A stretch of DNA of 64,000 nucleotides from Roseateles asaccharophilus (lineage in GTDB: Bacteria; Pseudomonadota; Gammaproteobacteria; Burkholderiales; Burkholderiaceae_C). Shown one piece after another: positions 1 through 11,479 of the stretch (within the stretch, counting starts at the first letter, position 1; each line of letters starts with the position of its first letter). Under the pieces are notes generated by a model. The model did no database searches and had not been told where the DNA came from. It worked only from the letters and a program-made list of their open reading frames with translations. Made by a program: the position numbers and the translations under genes. The stretch is taken from NCBI RefSeq assembly GCF_004362405.1, contig NZ_SNXE01000001.1, forward strand, positions 372,001 through 436,000, written 5' to 3'.

Positions 1-437
1 CGACCACGGTGATCGAGGTCGGCGTGGACGTGCCCAATGCCAGCCTCATGGTGATCGAGCATGCCGAGCGCTTCGGTCTTTCGCAGCTGCACCAGCTGCG
101 CGGCCGCGTGGGCCGCGGCGCGGTGGCGAGTGTCTGCGTCCTGCTCTACACCGGCCCCCTGTCCATCACCGGCAAGGACCGCCTGCGCGCCATGGCCGAG
201 ACCACCGACGGCTTCGAGATCGCGCGCCGGGACCTGGACATACGCGGCCCCGGCGAGTTCATGGGCGCACGCCAGAGCGGCGCCGAGCTGCTGCGATTCG
301 CCGATCTGCAGGAAGACGCGCCGCTGCTGAAGGCTGCGCGCGCACTGGCACCGCGGCTGCTGGACGAGCATGCCGAGGCCGCCCTGCGTCATGTGGAGCG
401 CTGGCTAGGCGGCAAGGCGGAGTTCCTCAAGGCCTGA
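1..437 (+). CDS. recG: ATP-dependent DNA helicase RecG, C-terminal part (5' end outside window)
   Basis: RecG is a superfamily 2 helicase that remodels stalled forks and Holliday junctions in the cytoplasm. The frame is open at the left edge, so only about the last 144 codons are present. The fragment opens with [13 protein letters not shown] and then [12 protein letters not shown], the helicase motif V/VI region with its arginine finger. The RecG-type C-terminal region follows, including the segment [15 protein letters not shown]. The Mfd translocation protein shares these motifs, but the short tail after GARQSG and the oxyR neighbourhood common in Burkholderiales favour RecG. The stop is TGA at 435-437. 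Confidence 0.93.
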   Translation, partial: TTVIEVGVDVPNASLMVIEHAERFGLSQLHQLRGRVGRGAVASVCVLLYTGPLSITGKDRLRAMAETTDGFEIARRDLDIRGPGEFMGARQSGAELLRFADLQEDAPLLKAARALAPRLLDEHAEAALRHVERWLGGKAEFLKA

Positions 438-559
438 GGGCGCCGCCACGGGAGCTGCGCGCCCTGCGCCCGACTGACCCGAGCGGCGTGGCTACACTGC
501 GCACTTTCGCGGCGCCGATGGGCCCGCATCTGAAAATTTTTCCTGAGTATCCGCAGACC

Positions 560-1051
560 ATGAATTCCGCCGCTTCCCGCCGTCGCCTTCTCCTCACACT
601 TGGCAGCGCCGCTTTGCTGGGCCTGAGCGCCTGCGGGGGTGGCGGTGGTGGTGGCAATGGCGAGCTCGGCGTCAGCTGGGCCGAAGTCTCGGGCTCCAAC
701 ACCGTCACGGCGCTCAAGACCACGGACACCCTGGCCGGCACGGGCGCCGAAGCCAGCAATGGCAAGCGACTCACCGTGCACTACACCGGCTGGCTCTACG
801 ACCAGCGCGTGGCAGGCACCCAGAAGGGCGCGCAGTTCGACAGCTCCGTCGGCAAGACGCCGTTTGGCTTCACGCTGGGCGCCGGCCAGGTCATCAAGGG
901 CTGGGACCAGGGCTTCAGCGGCATGAAGGTGGGCGGCAAGCGCACCCTGCTGATCCCGGCCTCGCTGGGCTATGGTGCCCAGGGCGCCGGCGCTGCCATC
1001 CCGGCCAACGCCGCCCTCATCTTCGAGGTCGAGCTGGTCTCGGTGCAGTAA
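560..1051 (+). CDS. FKBP-type peptidyl-prolyl cis-trans isomerase, lipoprotein
   Basis: A 163-residue protein with a lipoprotein signal: basic MNSAASRRR, a hydrophobic core, and the lipobox LSAC followed by a run of glycines. The C-terminal 110 or so residues form an FKBP fold. LTVHYTGWLY, GAGQVIKGWDQG, GMKVGGKRTLLIP and the final ALIFEVELV are the usual FKBP landmarks. It should catalyse proline isomerisation in exported proteins, anchored in a membrane facing the periplasm. The frame is open upstream to 488, but the ATG at 560 is chosen because it places the signal peptide at the N terminus. It probably stands alone between recG and the convergent panC. Confidence 0.9.
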   Translation: MNSAASRRRLLLTLGSAALLGLSACGGGGGGGNGELGVSWAEVSGSNTVTALKTTDTLAGTGAEASNGKRLTVHYTGWLYDQRVAGTQKGAQFDSSVGKTPFGFTLGAGQVIKGWDQGFSGMKVGGKRTLLIPASLGYGAQGAGAAIPANAALIFEVELVSVQ

Positions 1052-1075
1052 ACCGGCGGTCTGCAAACCTGGAGC

Positions 1076-2729
<1,654 letters not shown>

Positions 2730-2883
2730 GGATGGGCGGTCGGGAGGTTGCGGACGCCGGGCCGAAGCGCGGCGTGCGAATAGCGGAACGCCGCAAACCG
2801 CGGCGGGGCGCAGTGTAGCGGGGCCTGGCAAACCCTGACTTTGGGGCCGACAATCCCCCTTCTAGCCTCGATAGGACAAATCG

Positions 2884-3804
2884 ATGACCCTGACCGAACT
2901 CCGCTACATCGTGGCCGTGGCCCGCGAGCGCCATTTCGGCCGCGCGGCCGAGGCCTGCTTCGTCTCCCAGCCCACGCTCAGCGTGGCGATCAAGAAGCTG
3001 GAGGAGGAGCTGGAGGTGAAGATCTTCGAGCGCGGCGGCAGCGAGGTGAGCATCACGCCCCTGGGTGAAGACATCGTGCGTCAGGCCCAGTCGGTGATCG
3101 AGCAGGCCAATGCCATCAAGGAAATCGCCAAGCGCGGCAAGGACCCGCTGGCCGGTCCGCTGCGCCTGGGCATCATCTACACCATCGGCCCCTATCTGCT
3201 GCCCGAGCTGGTGAGGCACAGCATCGAGCACTACCCCCAGATGCCCCTGATCCTGCAGGAGCACTTCACCGTCAAGCTGCTGGAGATGCTGCGCACCGGG
3301 GAGCTGGACTGCGCCATCATGGCCGAGCCCTTCCCGGACACCGGCCTGGCCATCGCCCCGCTGTATGACGAGCCCTTTGTGGTGGCCGCGCCCGCCGGCC
3401 ATCCCTTTGCGCAGCGCGAGCAGATCAGCGCGGCCGAGCTCAAGAGCGAGACCATGCTGCTGCTAGGCACCGGCCACTGCTTCCGCGACCATGTGCTGGA
3501 GGTCTGCCCCGAGTTCGCGCGCTTCTCCAGCGACGCCGAGGGCATACGCAAGAGCTTCGAGGGCAGCTCGCTGGAGACCATCAAGCATATGGTGGCCTCG
3601 GGCATGGGCGTGACCGTGGTGCCGGCGCTCTCGGTGCCCAAGGAGCCGCAGGCCCATCTGCGCTTCGTGCCCTTCGAGCCCCCGGTGCCCAGCCGTCGCG
3701 TGGTGCTGGCCTGGCGGCGCAGCTTCACACGCTACGAGGCGATTGCGGCGCTGCGCAATGCCATCTACGCCTGCAGCCTGCCCGATATCACCCGCCTGAG
3801 CTGA
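2884..3804 (+). CDS. oxyR: Hydrogen-peroxide-sensing LysR-type regulator OxyR
   Basis: A 306-residue LysR-family regulator. The N-terminal winged helix-turn-helix covers about residues 1-60 (HFGRAAEACFVSQPTLS), followed by a linker helix and a periplasmic-binding-protein-like sensor domain. The decisive feature is GTGHCFRDHVLEVC, which places cysteines at residues 199 and 208. These are the same numbers as the redox pair of E. coli OxyR, which forms a disulfide on exposure to peroxide. The regulator sits upstream of katG and dps, classical OxyR targets, and the katG promoter contains an OxyR-like palindrome. It reads divergently from panB. A weak AGGA lies nine bases ahead of the ATG. Confidence 0.95.
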   Translation: MTLTELRYIVAVARERHFGRAAEACFVSQPTLSVAIKKLEEELEVKIFERGGSEVSITPLGEDIVRQAQSVIEQANAIKEIAKRGKDPLAGPLRLGIIYTIGPYLLPELVRHSIEHYPQMPLILQEHFTVKLLEMLRTGELDCAIMAEPFPDTGLAIAPLYDEPFVVAAPAGHPFAQREQISAAELKSETMLLLGTGHCFRDHVLEVCPEFARFSSDAEGIRKSFEGSSLETIKHMVASGMGVTVVPALSVPKEPQAHLRFVPFEPPVPSRRVVLAWRRSFTRYEAIAALRNAIYACSLPDITRLS

Positions 3805-3847
3805 AGGGCCTATTTCGCCGCGGCGCCGGCCCCGCTATGCTGAGCCC

Positions 3848-4654
3848 ATGAGCCGACACGAGGTCAGGGAGACTTTGCCGGAGCATGGGCTGCAGCGCCG
3901 AACCTGCCTGCTGCTGCCCCTGCTGTGCGCCCCCATGGCCCTGGGCGCCCAGCCGCGCGAGTTGCGCATGGCCTTTGGCGAGCACATCCCGCCCTTCTGT
4001 TTTCCGCGGACCGCCTCGGGCATCGAGGTCGATGTCTTCCGCGAGGCGCTGGCCCATCGCGGCATCCAGCTCAAACCCCTGTTCTACCCCTTCGCGCGGG
4101 TGCCGCGGGCCTTCCGCGAGGGCCTGGTGGATGCCACCATGACCGATCTGGGTGAGGACCTGGGCAGCGCCGGCGGGCATTACGGCGACACCGCGGTCAT
4201 GTACGACAACGTGCTCATCAGCCTGCAGGCCCGAGCCCTGCGCATACGCCAGCCCTCGGACCTGGACGGGCTGAGCGTGATCGCCTTCCAGGGCGCCCAC
4301 AAGCGCTTCCCCGACTGGCTGGGCCCGCTGCAGCGCAGCGGGCGGCTGACCGAGGTCAACGACCAGGCCCAGCAGGTCCGCACCCTGATGCGGGGGCGCT
4401 ACGACCTGGTGCTGGCCGACCGCAGCATCTTCCGCTACTTCAGCCAGCAGATCGCTCGTCAGGGGGAGACCCTGCTGCCGGTGGACGAACATGTCTTCAC
4501 CAGCCCCAACCCGCGCGACTACCGGCCGGTATTCCGCTCGCCCCAGCTCCGGGACGAGTTCAACGAGGGCCTGCGCTGGCTGCGCAGCAGCGGCCGCCTG
4601 CGTGCCATCTACGAGCGCTATCTGGGCGAAGGCCAGACCACCGTGGGCAAGTAG
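3848..4654 (+). CDS. Periplasmic solute-binding protein (SBP family 3 type)
   Basis: A 268-residue protein with a cleavable signal (QRRTCLLLPLLCAPMALGAQ). A family-3 periplasmic binding fold follows: LRMAFGEHIPPFCF at the start of lobe 1, GIEVDVFREAL, the hinge region DLDGLSVIAFQGAHK, and LVLADRSIFRYF. Such proteins bind amino acids or other small polar ligands. No permease or ATPase gene lies beside it, so it may be an orphan sensor-type or enzyme-like member; the ligand cannot be told. It starts 43 bases after oxyR and may share transcripts with it, while katG downstream has its own regulated promoter. Confidence 0.75.
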   Translation: MSRHEVRETLPEHGLQRRTCLLLPLLCAPMALGAQPRELRMAFGEHIPPFCFPRTASGIEVDVFREALAHRGIQLKPLFYPFARVPRAFREGLVDATMTDLGEDLGSAGGHYGDTAVMYDNVLISLQARALRIRQPSDLDGLSVIAFQGAHKRFPDWLGPLQRSGRLTEVNDQAQQVRTLMRGRYDLVLADRSIFRYFSQQIARQGETLLPVDEHVFTSPNPRDYRPVFRSPQLRDEFNEGLRWLRSSGRLRAIYERYLGEGQTTVGK

Positions 4655-4671
4655 GGCCTGGCTATGGTTTA

Positions 4672-4702
4672 GATTGAACTATTCAAATAGATCAATCAAT
4701 AG
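4672..4702 (+). promoter_or_regulatory. Palindromic operator upstream of katG, probable OxyR site
   Basis: GATTGA at 4672-4677 and TCAATC at 4692-4697 are inverted repeats. They enclose CTATT (4679-4683) and AATAG (4686-4690), also inverted. Together they give a 26-base palindrome with 11 of 13 paired positions. A further AATAG at 4698-4702 adds a third half-site. ATAG/CTAT tetrads in an AT-rich palindrome are characteristic of OxyR tetramer sites. This stretch is conspicuously AT-rich in 70% GC DNA and lies 85-115 bases before the katG start. A possible -10 element TCTAAA is at 4709-4714. Binding is inferred, not shown. Confidence 0.72.
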
Positions 4703-4762
4703 ATGTTTTCTAAAGTCTTGCCACACCGGTCCCCCGACCGGCCCCGTGTCTCACGCTGCTGA

Positions 4763-6940
<2,178 letters not shown>

Positions 6941-6949
6941 TCGGAGCCC

Positions 6950-6983
6950 GGGAGCGACCCGGCCCCCACGCCGGGCCGCTCCC
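6950..6983 (+). promoter_or_regulatory. Strong RNA hairpin between katG and a micro-ORF
   Basis: GGGAGCG (6950-6956) pairs with CGCTCCC (6977-6983), and CCCGGC (6958-6963) pairs with GCCGGG (6970-6975). One A-C mismatch lies between the arms and the loop is six bases. This 13-pair stem starts nine bases after the katG stop codon. No U-tract follows, so it is not a standard intrinsic terminator. It could protect the 3' end of katG mRNA, cause partial Rho-dependent or pausing termination, or gate translation of the micro-ORF, whose Shine-Dalgarno sequence begins only eight bases after the stem. Confidence 0.6.
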
Positions 6984-7002
6984 GCCAGACAAGGAGAACA
7001 TC

Positions 7003-7110
7003 ATGCGCCCCAAGACCTGCCGCCGACTGCTGGGCCTGGCCCTGGTGCTGGCCGGCGCCAGCCTCAATGCGGACTATCTGATCAGCTGGATGCGTCACAG
7101 CCAGGTCTGA
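7003..7110 (+). CDS. Predicted 35-residue peptide with hydrophobic N-terminal segment
   Basis: A short frame with an excellent ribosome-binding site, AAGGAG at 6991-6996 with six bases to the ATG. The peptide has a basic start (MRPKTCRR), a hydrophobic stretch LLGLALVLAGASL, and a polar tail NADYLISWMRHSQV. It could be a single-pass membrane peptide or a cleaved leader-like product. It lies downstream of the katG hairpin and is presumably on the same transcript. The strong SD is the main reason to believe it is translated. I do not recognise a family. It ends 16 bases before the convergent flavoprotein gene. Confidence 0.55.
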   Translation: MRPKTCRRLLGLALVLAGASLNADYLISWMRHSQV

Positions 7111-7126
7111 GCCGGGTGGCCCGGGC

Positions 7127-8482
7127 TCAGCGGAAGTGAAAGGCTTCCTGGTGGAAGTCGCTGGCGGCCAGCCCCGCCGCCGTCAGGCCCTGGCGCAAGG
7201 CATCGCCAAAAGCTGCCGGCCCGCAGAACCACACACTGGCCTCGCGCCACTGCGGCACGCTGTCCATGAGGCGCTGCGCGCTGAGCTGGCCCTGGGTGGC
7301 CGCCTCGATCACATGCAGGCTCACACCCGCGGCCGCCGCCAGCTCGCGCAGCCCCTGGGTGATGTCGGGATCGCCCTGGCGCGTGCAATAGAACAGGTCC
7401 ACCGCGTGCGCGCTCTGCGGAGCGCCCTCGGCACCCTGGGCCTGTGAACGCTCCTGCGCCAGCTCCTGCAGCCGCGCCACAAAAGGCGTCATGCCGATGC
7501 CGCCGCCCACCCAGATCTGGCGCGGCCGGCCATCGGCAAACACAAAGCGGCCATACGGTCCCTCCACCCAGGCCCGGTCGCCCGGCCGCACCAGCTGGGG
7601 CAGACGCCGGGTGTAGTCACCCAAGGCCTTGATGGCGAAGATCAGCTCGCCATCCCCCTTCCAGCTGGAGGCAATGGTGAAGGGATGGGCACCCTCACGG
7701 CTGTCCAGGGTCAGCAGGCCGAACTGCCCGCTCTCGTGGCCGGGCCAGCCCGGCGCCAGCTTGAGCCGCAACTCCAGCACCTGCAGCGGCTGCTGCCTGA
7801 CCTCGATCAGCCGCCCTTCGTGGCGACGGCCACGGCCCACACGCCCTGCCAATGAAATCAGGGCCGCCACGCTGCCCAGCAGCATCAGGCCCAGCAAGAG
7901 GCCCGCGCCCCACAGGCCCATGCCCTGCCAATAGCCCCGGGGCAGGAACACCAGGCTGTGATAGACCATGGCCAGATAGGCCAGCGGCATCAGGCGATGC
8001 GCCAGGGCAAACCAGCGGTAGGGCAGGCGCCGCCACAGAGCCAGCAGCACCAGCACCGCGACCAGGTACAGGGCCCATTCGCCCAGTTCCTTGGCCGAGC
8101 CGTGCAGGGGCCGCAACCACTCCAGGGCACCGGCCGGCGCGTCCTGCGGCTTGAGCATCAGGCCGGCGCGACGCAGGGCCTTGACCAGCTCTCGCAGCAG
8201 GTAATGTCCCGCGGCGAGGCCCAAGCCCCACAGGGCCAGCTGCTTGTGCAGCTGATAGGCGCGATCCAGCCCCCCAAGACGGCGCTCCAGGCGCGGCCAG
8301 CGCATGGCCAGCACCATGGACAGGGACATCAGGCCCACGGCCATATAGCCGCTCAGGTACAGGCCATCCAGATACAACGTCCAGCGCTGCAGCGCCGCCG
8401 AGCCCTGATCGGGCCAGGCCGGCAGACCCAGCAGGCCCGCCAGCAGCAGGATCAGGATCGCCAAGCTCGTTGCCGTCTTCAT
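7127..8482 (-). CDS. Ferric-reductase-like membrane flavoprotein with FAD/NAD(P) domain
   Basis: About 451 residues. The first 215 or so form six or more membrane helices of the ferric reductase/cytochrome b type. Candidate haem histidines lie in YQLHKQLALWG, GLAAGHYLLRE and MVYHSLVF. The C-terminal half is a ferredoxin-NADP reductase-like module: HPFTIASSW for FAD, GDYTRRLPQLV, VGGGIGMTPFVARL for the nucleotide phosphates, and VWFCGPAAFGDAL near the end. It would move electrons from NAD(P)H across the inner membrane to a metal or other acceptor. The ATG at 8482 is preferred over one four codons upstream because GGGGAG precedes it. Its position between katG and dps suggests iron/redox homeostasis. 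Confidence 0.85.
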   Translation of the reverse strand: MKTATSLAILILLLAGLLGLPAWPDQGSAALQRWTLYLDGLYLSGYMAVGLMSLSMVLAMRWPRLERRLGGLDRAYQLHKQLALWGLGLAAGHYLLRELVKALRRAGLMLKPQDAPAGALEWLRPLHGSAKELGEWALYLVAVLVLLALWRRLPYRWFALAHRLMPLAYLAMVYHSLVFLPRGYWQGMGLWGAGLLLGLMLLGSVAALISLAGRVGRGRRHEGRLIEVRQQPLQVLELRLKLAPGWPGHESGQFGLLTLDSREGAHPFTIASSWKGDGELIFAIKALGDYTRRLPQLVRPGDRAWVEGPYGRFVFADGRPRQIWVGGGIGMTPFVARLQELAQERSQAQGAEGAPQSAHAVDLFYCTRQGDPDITQGLRELAAAAGVSLHVIEAATQGQLSAQRLMDSVPQWREASVWFCGPAAFGDALRQGLTAAGLAASDFHQEAFHFR

Positions 8483-8598
8483 TCCGCTCCCCATCGTGTT
8501 GCCAGGGCAAGCCCTGGCACGATCTTGCCAGAGCGCCTGCCAAGCCCCTCGACGGCCTATAGTCGCAGCTGAGCATCCGACTCACTATGAGGTACGTC

Positions 8599-9105
8599 AT
8601 GAGCAAGAAGAAGGCTGCCGCGACCCCGGGTCCGGCCATCAATATCGGCATCAGCGACAAGGACCGCGGCGCCATTGCGCTTGGCCTGTCCAAGCTGCTG
8701 GCCGACACCTACACCCTCTACCTCACCACCCACAACTTCCACTGGAACGTGACCGGCCCCATGTTCAACTCGCTGCACGCGATGTTCATGGCCCAGTACA
8801 CCGAGCTCTGGAACGCGGTGGACCCCATCGCCGAGCGCATCCGCTCCCTGGGCCATGCCGCGCCGGGCTCCTACGCCCAGTTCGCCAAGCTTAGCTCCCT
8901 GCCGGACGCCCCGACCGAGCCGCCCAAGGCTCTGGAGATGGTGCGCATCCTGATGGAGGGCCATGAGGGCGCGGCCCGCACCGCGCGCAGCCTCTTCCCC
9001 CTGGTGGACAAGGCCAGCGACGAGCCCAGCGCCGATCTGCTCACCCAGCGCCTGACGGTGCATGAGCAGACCGCCTGGATGCTGCGCAGCCTGCTGGAAG
9101 ACTGA
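8599..9105 (+). CDS. dps: Dps-family ferritin-like DNA-protecting protein
   Basis: A 168-residue Dps protein. These form 12-subunit shells that oxidise Fe(II) with peroxide and shield [13 protein letters not shown] at residues 44-53 holds the first ferroxidase histidine (His48). His60, Asp75 and Glu79 (NAVDPIAER) give the remaining intersubunit ligands. The lysine-rich start [10 protein letters not shown] is the sort of tail used for DNA contact. An ATG four codons earlier exists, but GAGG six bases before the ATG at 8599 supports the chosen start. TATAGT at 8558-8563 could be the -10 box. As a katG/oxyR neighbour it is a probable OxyR target. The next gene starts five bases after the stop. 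Confidence 0.94.
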   Translation: MSKKKAAATPGPAINIGISDKDRGAIALGLSKLLADTYTLYLTTHNFHWNVTGPMFNSLHAMFMAQYTELWNAVDPIAERIRSLGHAAPGSYAQFAKLSSLPDAPTEPPKALEMVRILMEGHEGAARTARSLFPLVDKASDEPSADLLTQRLTVHEQTAWMLRSLLED

Positions 9106-9109
9106 GCGC

Positions 9110-10495
9110 TTGCATCGACTCCTGATCAGTCTGCTCGGGGCGCTGAGCCTGGCCCCGGCCCTGGCTCAGCCCGTCTCGCTGAGCTGGGACGAGGCCGCCG
9201 CCCAGCTGCGCCAGGGCTCCGACCGTCTGGCCGCCGCCCGGGCCCAGCTGGAACAGCGCGAGGCCCAGGCCGAGGGCATACGCCATTTGGGCGGCCCCAG
9301 CGTCAGCGTGCTGGCCGCGGCCTACCGCTACCAGGCCAGCCTGGATCTGGACCTGGACCCGCTCAAGTCGCGGCTGGACCAGGTCCTGGGCAATCTGCTG
9401 CCGCCCAGCATCGGCGCCATCCTGCCGCCCCTGCCCCAGCTGCCGCACAGCTACACCCTGGAGCGCAGCAAGAGCGGCCAGCTGGCCATGCTCAGCGGCA
9501 TCTGGCCCATCTATATGGGCGGCGCCGCCGATGCGGCCCGAGGCCTGGTCCAGGCCCAGGGTCAGGAAGCCCGCGCCGACCTGGGGGCCAGCGAGGAGGA
9601 AGCCCTGGCCCAGCTGGCCCAGCGCTATTTCCTGACTCAGCTGGCCGCCCGTGCCGCCGCCCTGCGCGAGGCCGCGGCCGACACCATTGCCCAGCACGAT
9701 GCGGCGGCCGAGAAGCTGCTCAAGGCCGGTCTGGCCTCGCCGCTGGAACGCCTGCAGGCCCAGGCCGCGCTGGCGGACGCGCGCCAGCAGGCCCGCAAGG
9801 CCCGCAGCGATGCCGAGCTGGCCGCCAGCGCCCTGGCCCACAGCCTGCGCCTGCCCGGGGGCGTGCGTCCCAGCAGCCCCCTGGCCCTGTCCAGCCAGCC
9901 CCTGGCGCCGCTGGGCGACTTCATCCAGCAGGCCCTGCAACAGCACCCCGGCCTGGCCAAGGTCGCGGCCAAGAAGAGCCAGGCCGAGCAGCTGCGCGAG
10001 GCCAGCAAGGCCATCAACCGGCCCCAGCTCTTCGCCTTTGGCCAGCGCCAGATCGGCGAGCGCGGCGACTGGGTGGCGGGCGTCGGCCTGCGCATCAATC
10101 TCTGGGACTCGCTGGACCACCAGGCCCTGGAGCGCGGCCATGCGCGCCAGATCGCCCAGGCCCAGGCCAGCGATGCCCAGGCGCGCAGCGATATCGCCCT
10201 GCTGGTTGAGCAGCAATGGCGCGCCACCGAAGCCGCGCGTGAGCGCTACCAGGCCATGGCCGCGCAGGAAGCGCTGGGCCAGGAGCTGCTGCGCCTGCGC
10301 CAGGCGGCCCTGCGCCAGGGCAGCGGCACGGCCCTGGAGCTGATCGACGCCGAACTCAATCTGGCCAAGCTGCGCACCGAGCGCGCCCAGCTGGCCTACG
10401 ACTATCTGATGTCCCTGACCCAGCTGCTCGCGGCCAGCGGTCAGATCGGGCGGCTGGGCGAGTACCTGGCCCGCGCCGACCTGCGTCTGGAGTGA
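9110..10495 (+). CDS. TolC-family outer-membrane efflux protein
   Basis: About 461 residues with a signal peptide (HRLLISLLGALSLAPALA) and two repeats of long, alanine/glutamine-rich coiled helices typical of TolC channels, for example AAAEKLLKAGLASPLERLQ and LLRLRQAALRQGSGTALEL. A TTG at 9110 is taken as start because it falls just after the dps stop, follows GGAAG, and gives a proper signal peptide. The frame continues upstream inside dps, but that would bury the signal. It is the outer-membrane conduit of a tripartite exporter with the next three genes, six bases before the adaptor gene. Confidence 0.88.
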   Translation: MHRLLISLLGALSLAPALAQPVSLSWDEAAAQLRQGSDRLAAARAQLEQREAQAEGIRHLGGPSVSVLAAAYRYQASLDLDLDPLKSRLDQVLGNLLPPSIGAILPPLPQLPHSYTLERSKSGQLAMLSGIWPIYMGGAADAARGLVQAQGQEARADLGASEEEALAQLAQRYFLTQLAARAAALREAAADTIAQHDAAAEKLLKAGLASPLERLQAQAALADARQQARKARSDAELAASALAHSLRLPGGVRPSSPLALSSQPLAPLGDFIQQALQQHPGLAKVAAKKSQAEQLREASKAINRPQLFAFGQRQIGERGDWVAGVGLRINLWDSLDHQALERGHARQIAQAQASDAQARSDIALLVEQQWRATEAARERYQAMAAQEALGQELLRLRQAALRQGSGTALELIDAELNLAKLRTERAQLAYDYLMSLTQLLAASGQIGRLGEYLARADLRLE

Positions 10496-10501
10496 TCCGA
10501 G

Positions 10502-11479
10502 ATGAATGCCAAGAAGGCCCTGATCCCCGCCGCCGTGCTGCTGCTCGCAGCCCTGGGCGTCTATGCGCTTTGGAACGCCGGCCATGGCCCGGCGCAAGCA
10601 CCGCTGCAGGGCATGATGGAAGCTCAGGAAACCGATATCGCGCCCAAGCTCACCGGCCGTATTGCCGAGGTGGTGGTGCAGGAAGGTCAGACCATCGCCG
10701 CCGGTGCCCTGCTGCTGCGCATCGACTCGCCCGAGGTGCAAGCCAAGCTGGCCCAGGCCAGCAACGCCGAGGCCGCCGCCTCGGCCGTGGCCCTGAAGGC
10801 GCGTAACGGCGCCCGCCCCCAAGAGATCCGCATAGCCCAGGCCAGCTACGAGCGCGCCCGCGCCGGGGCCGATCTGGCGCGCAAGAGCTTCGAGCGGGTG
10901 GACAGCCTGTTCAAGGATGGCCTGATTGCCGCCCAGAAACGCGACGAGGCCGAGACCAACTGGCGCGCCAGCGAACGCCAGGCCGAGGCCGCCAAGGCCC
11001 AGTGGGACATGGCCCTGGCCGGCGCCCGTGCCGAGGACCAGCTGGCGGCCGCGGCCCAGGCGCGCCAGGTGGCGGGCCTGGTGCAGGAGGTGGAAGCCGC
11101 CCGCGCCGAAACCCAGCTCAAGTCCCCCGTGGCCGGCGAAGTGGCCAAGGTGCTGGCCAAGGTGGGCGAGCTCTCGCCCGCGGGCGTGCCCGTGGTCACG
11201 GTGGTGGACCTGCAGAACCAGTGGGCCCTGTTCAATGTGCGCGAGGACCAGCTGGCCCGCTATGCCGTGGGCCAGGAATTCAGCGCCCGCCTGCCCGCCC
11301 TGCCGGCCCTGGGGCCGCAGCGCTTCAAGGTGGTGGCCAGCCAGGTGCTGCCCGACTTCGCCACCTGGCGTGCCACCCGCGGCAACCAGGGCTATGACCT
11401 GCGCACCTTCGAGGTCAAGGCCCGGCCCCTGCAGCCCGTGGCCGGCGCGCGGCCGGGCATGAGCGTGATTGTGGAATGA
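10502..11479 (+). CDS. HlyD-family periplasmic adaptor (membrane fusion) protein
   Basis: A 325-residue adaptor with an N-terminal membrane anchor (ALIPAAVLLLAALGVYALW). The lipoyl/biotinyl half-motifs are KLTGRIAEVVVQEGQTIAAG near residues 49-68 and TQLKSPVAGEVAKVLAKVGE further on, separated by a long alanine-rich coiled-coil hairpin. A beta-barrel domain follows. Such proteins bridge an inner-membrane transporter to a TolC channel. It belongs to the operon that begins with the TolC gene, and its last codons overlap the first permease at ATGA, which implies translational coupling. Confidence 0.9.
   Translation: MNAKKALIPAAVLLLAALGVYALWNAGHGPAQAPLQGMMEAQETDIAPKLTGRIAEVVVQEGQTIAAGALLLRIDSPEVQAKLAQASNAEAAASAVALKARNGARPQEIRIAQASYERARAGADLARKSFERVDSLFKDGLIAAQKRDEAETNWRASERQAEAAKAQWDMALAGARAEDQLAAAAQARQVAGLVQEVEAARAETQLKSPVAGEVAKVLAKVGELSPAGVPVVTVVDLQNQWALFNVREDQLARYAVGQEFSARLPALPALGPQRFKVVASQVLPDFATWRATRGNQGYDLRTFEVKARPLQPVAGARPGMSVIVE

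Noticed and set aside
8558-8586. AGTCG...CGACT inverted repeat and CTATAG ahead of dps, considered as an OxyR site
   Set aside because: The arms are only five bases, the ATAG/CTAT spacing does not match the katG operator, and such repeats are expected by chance.
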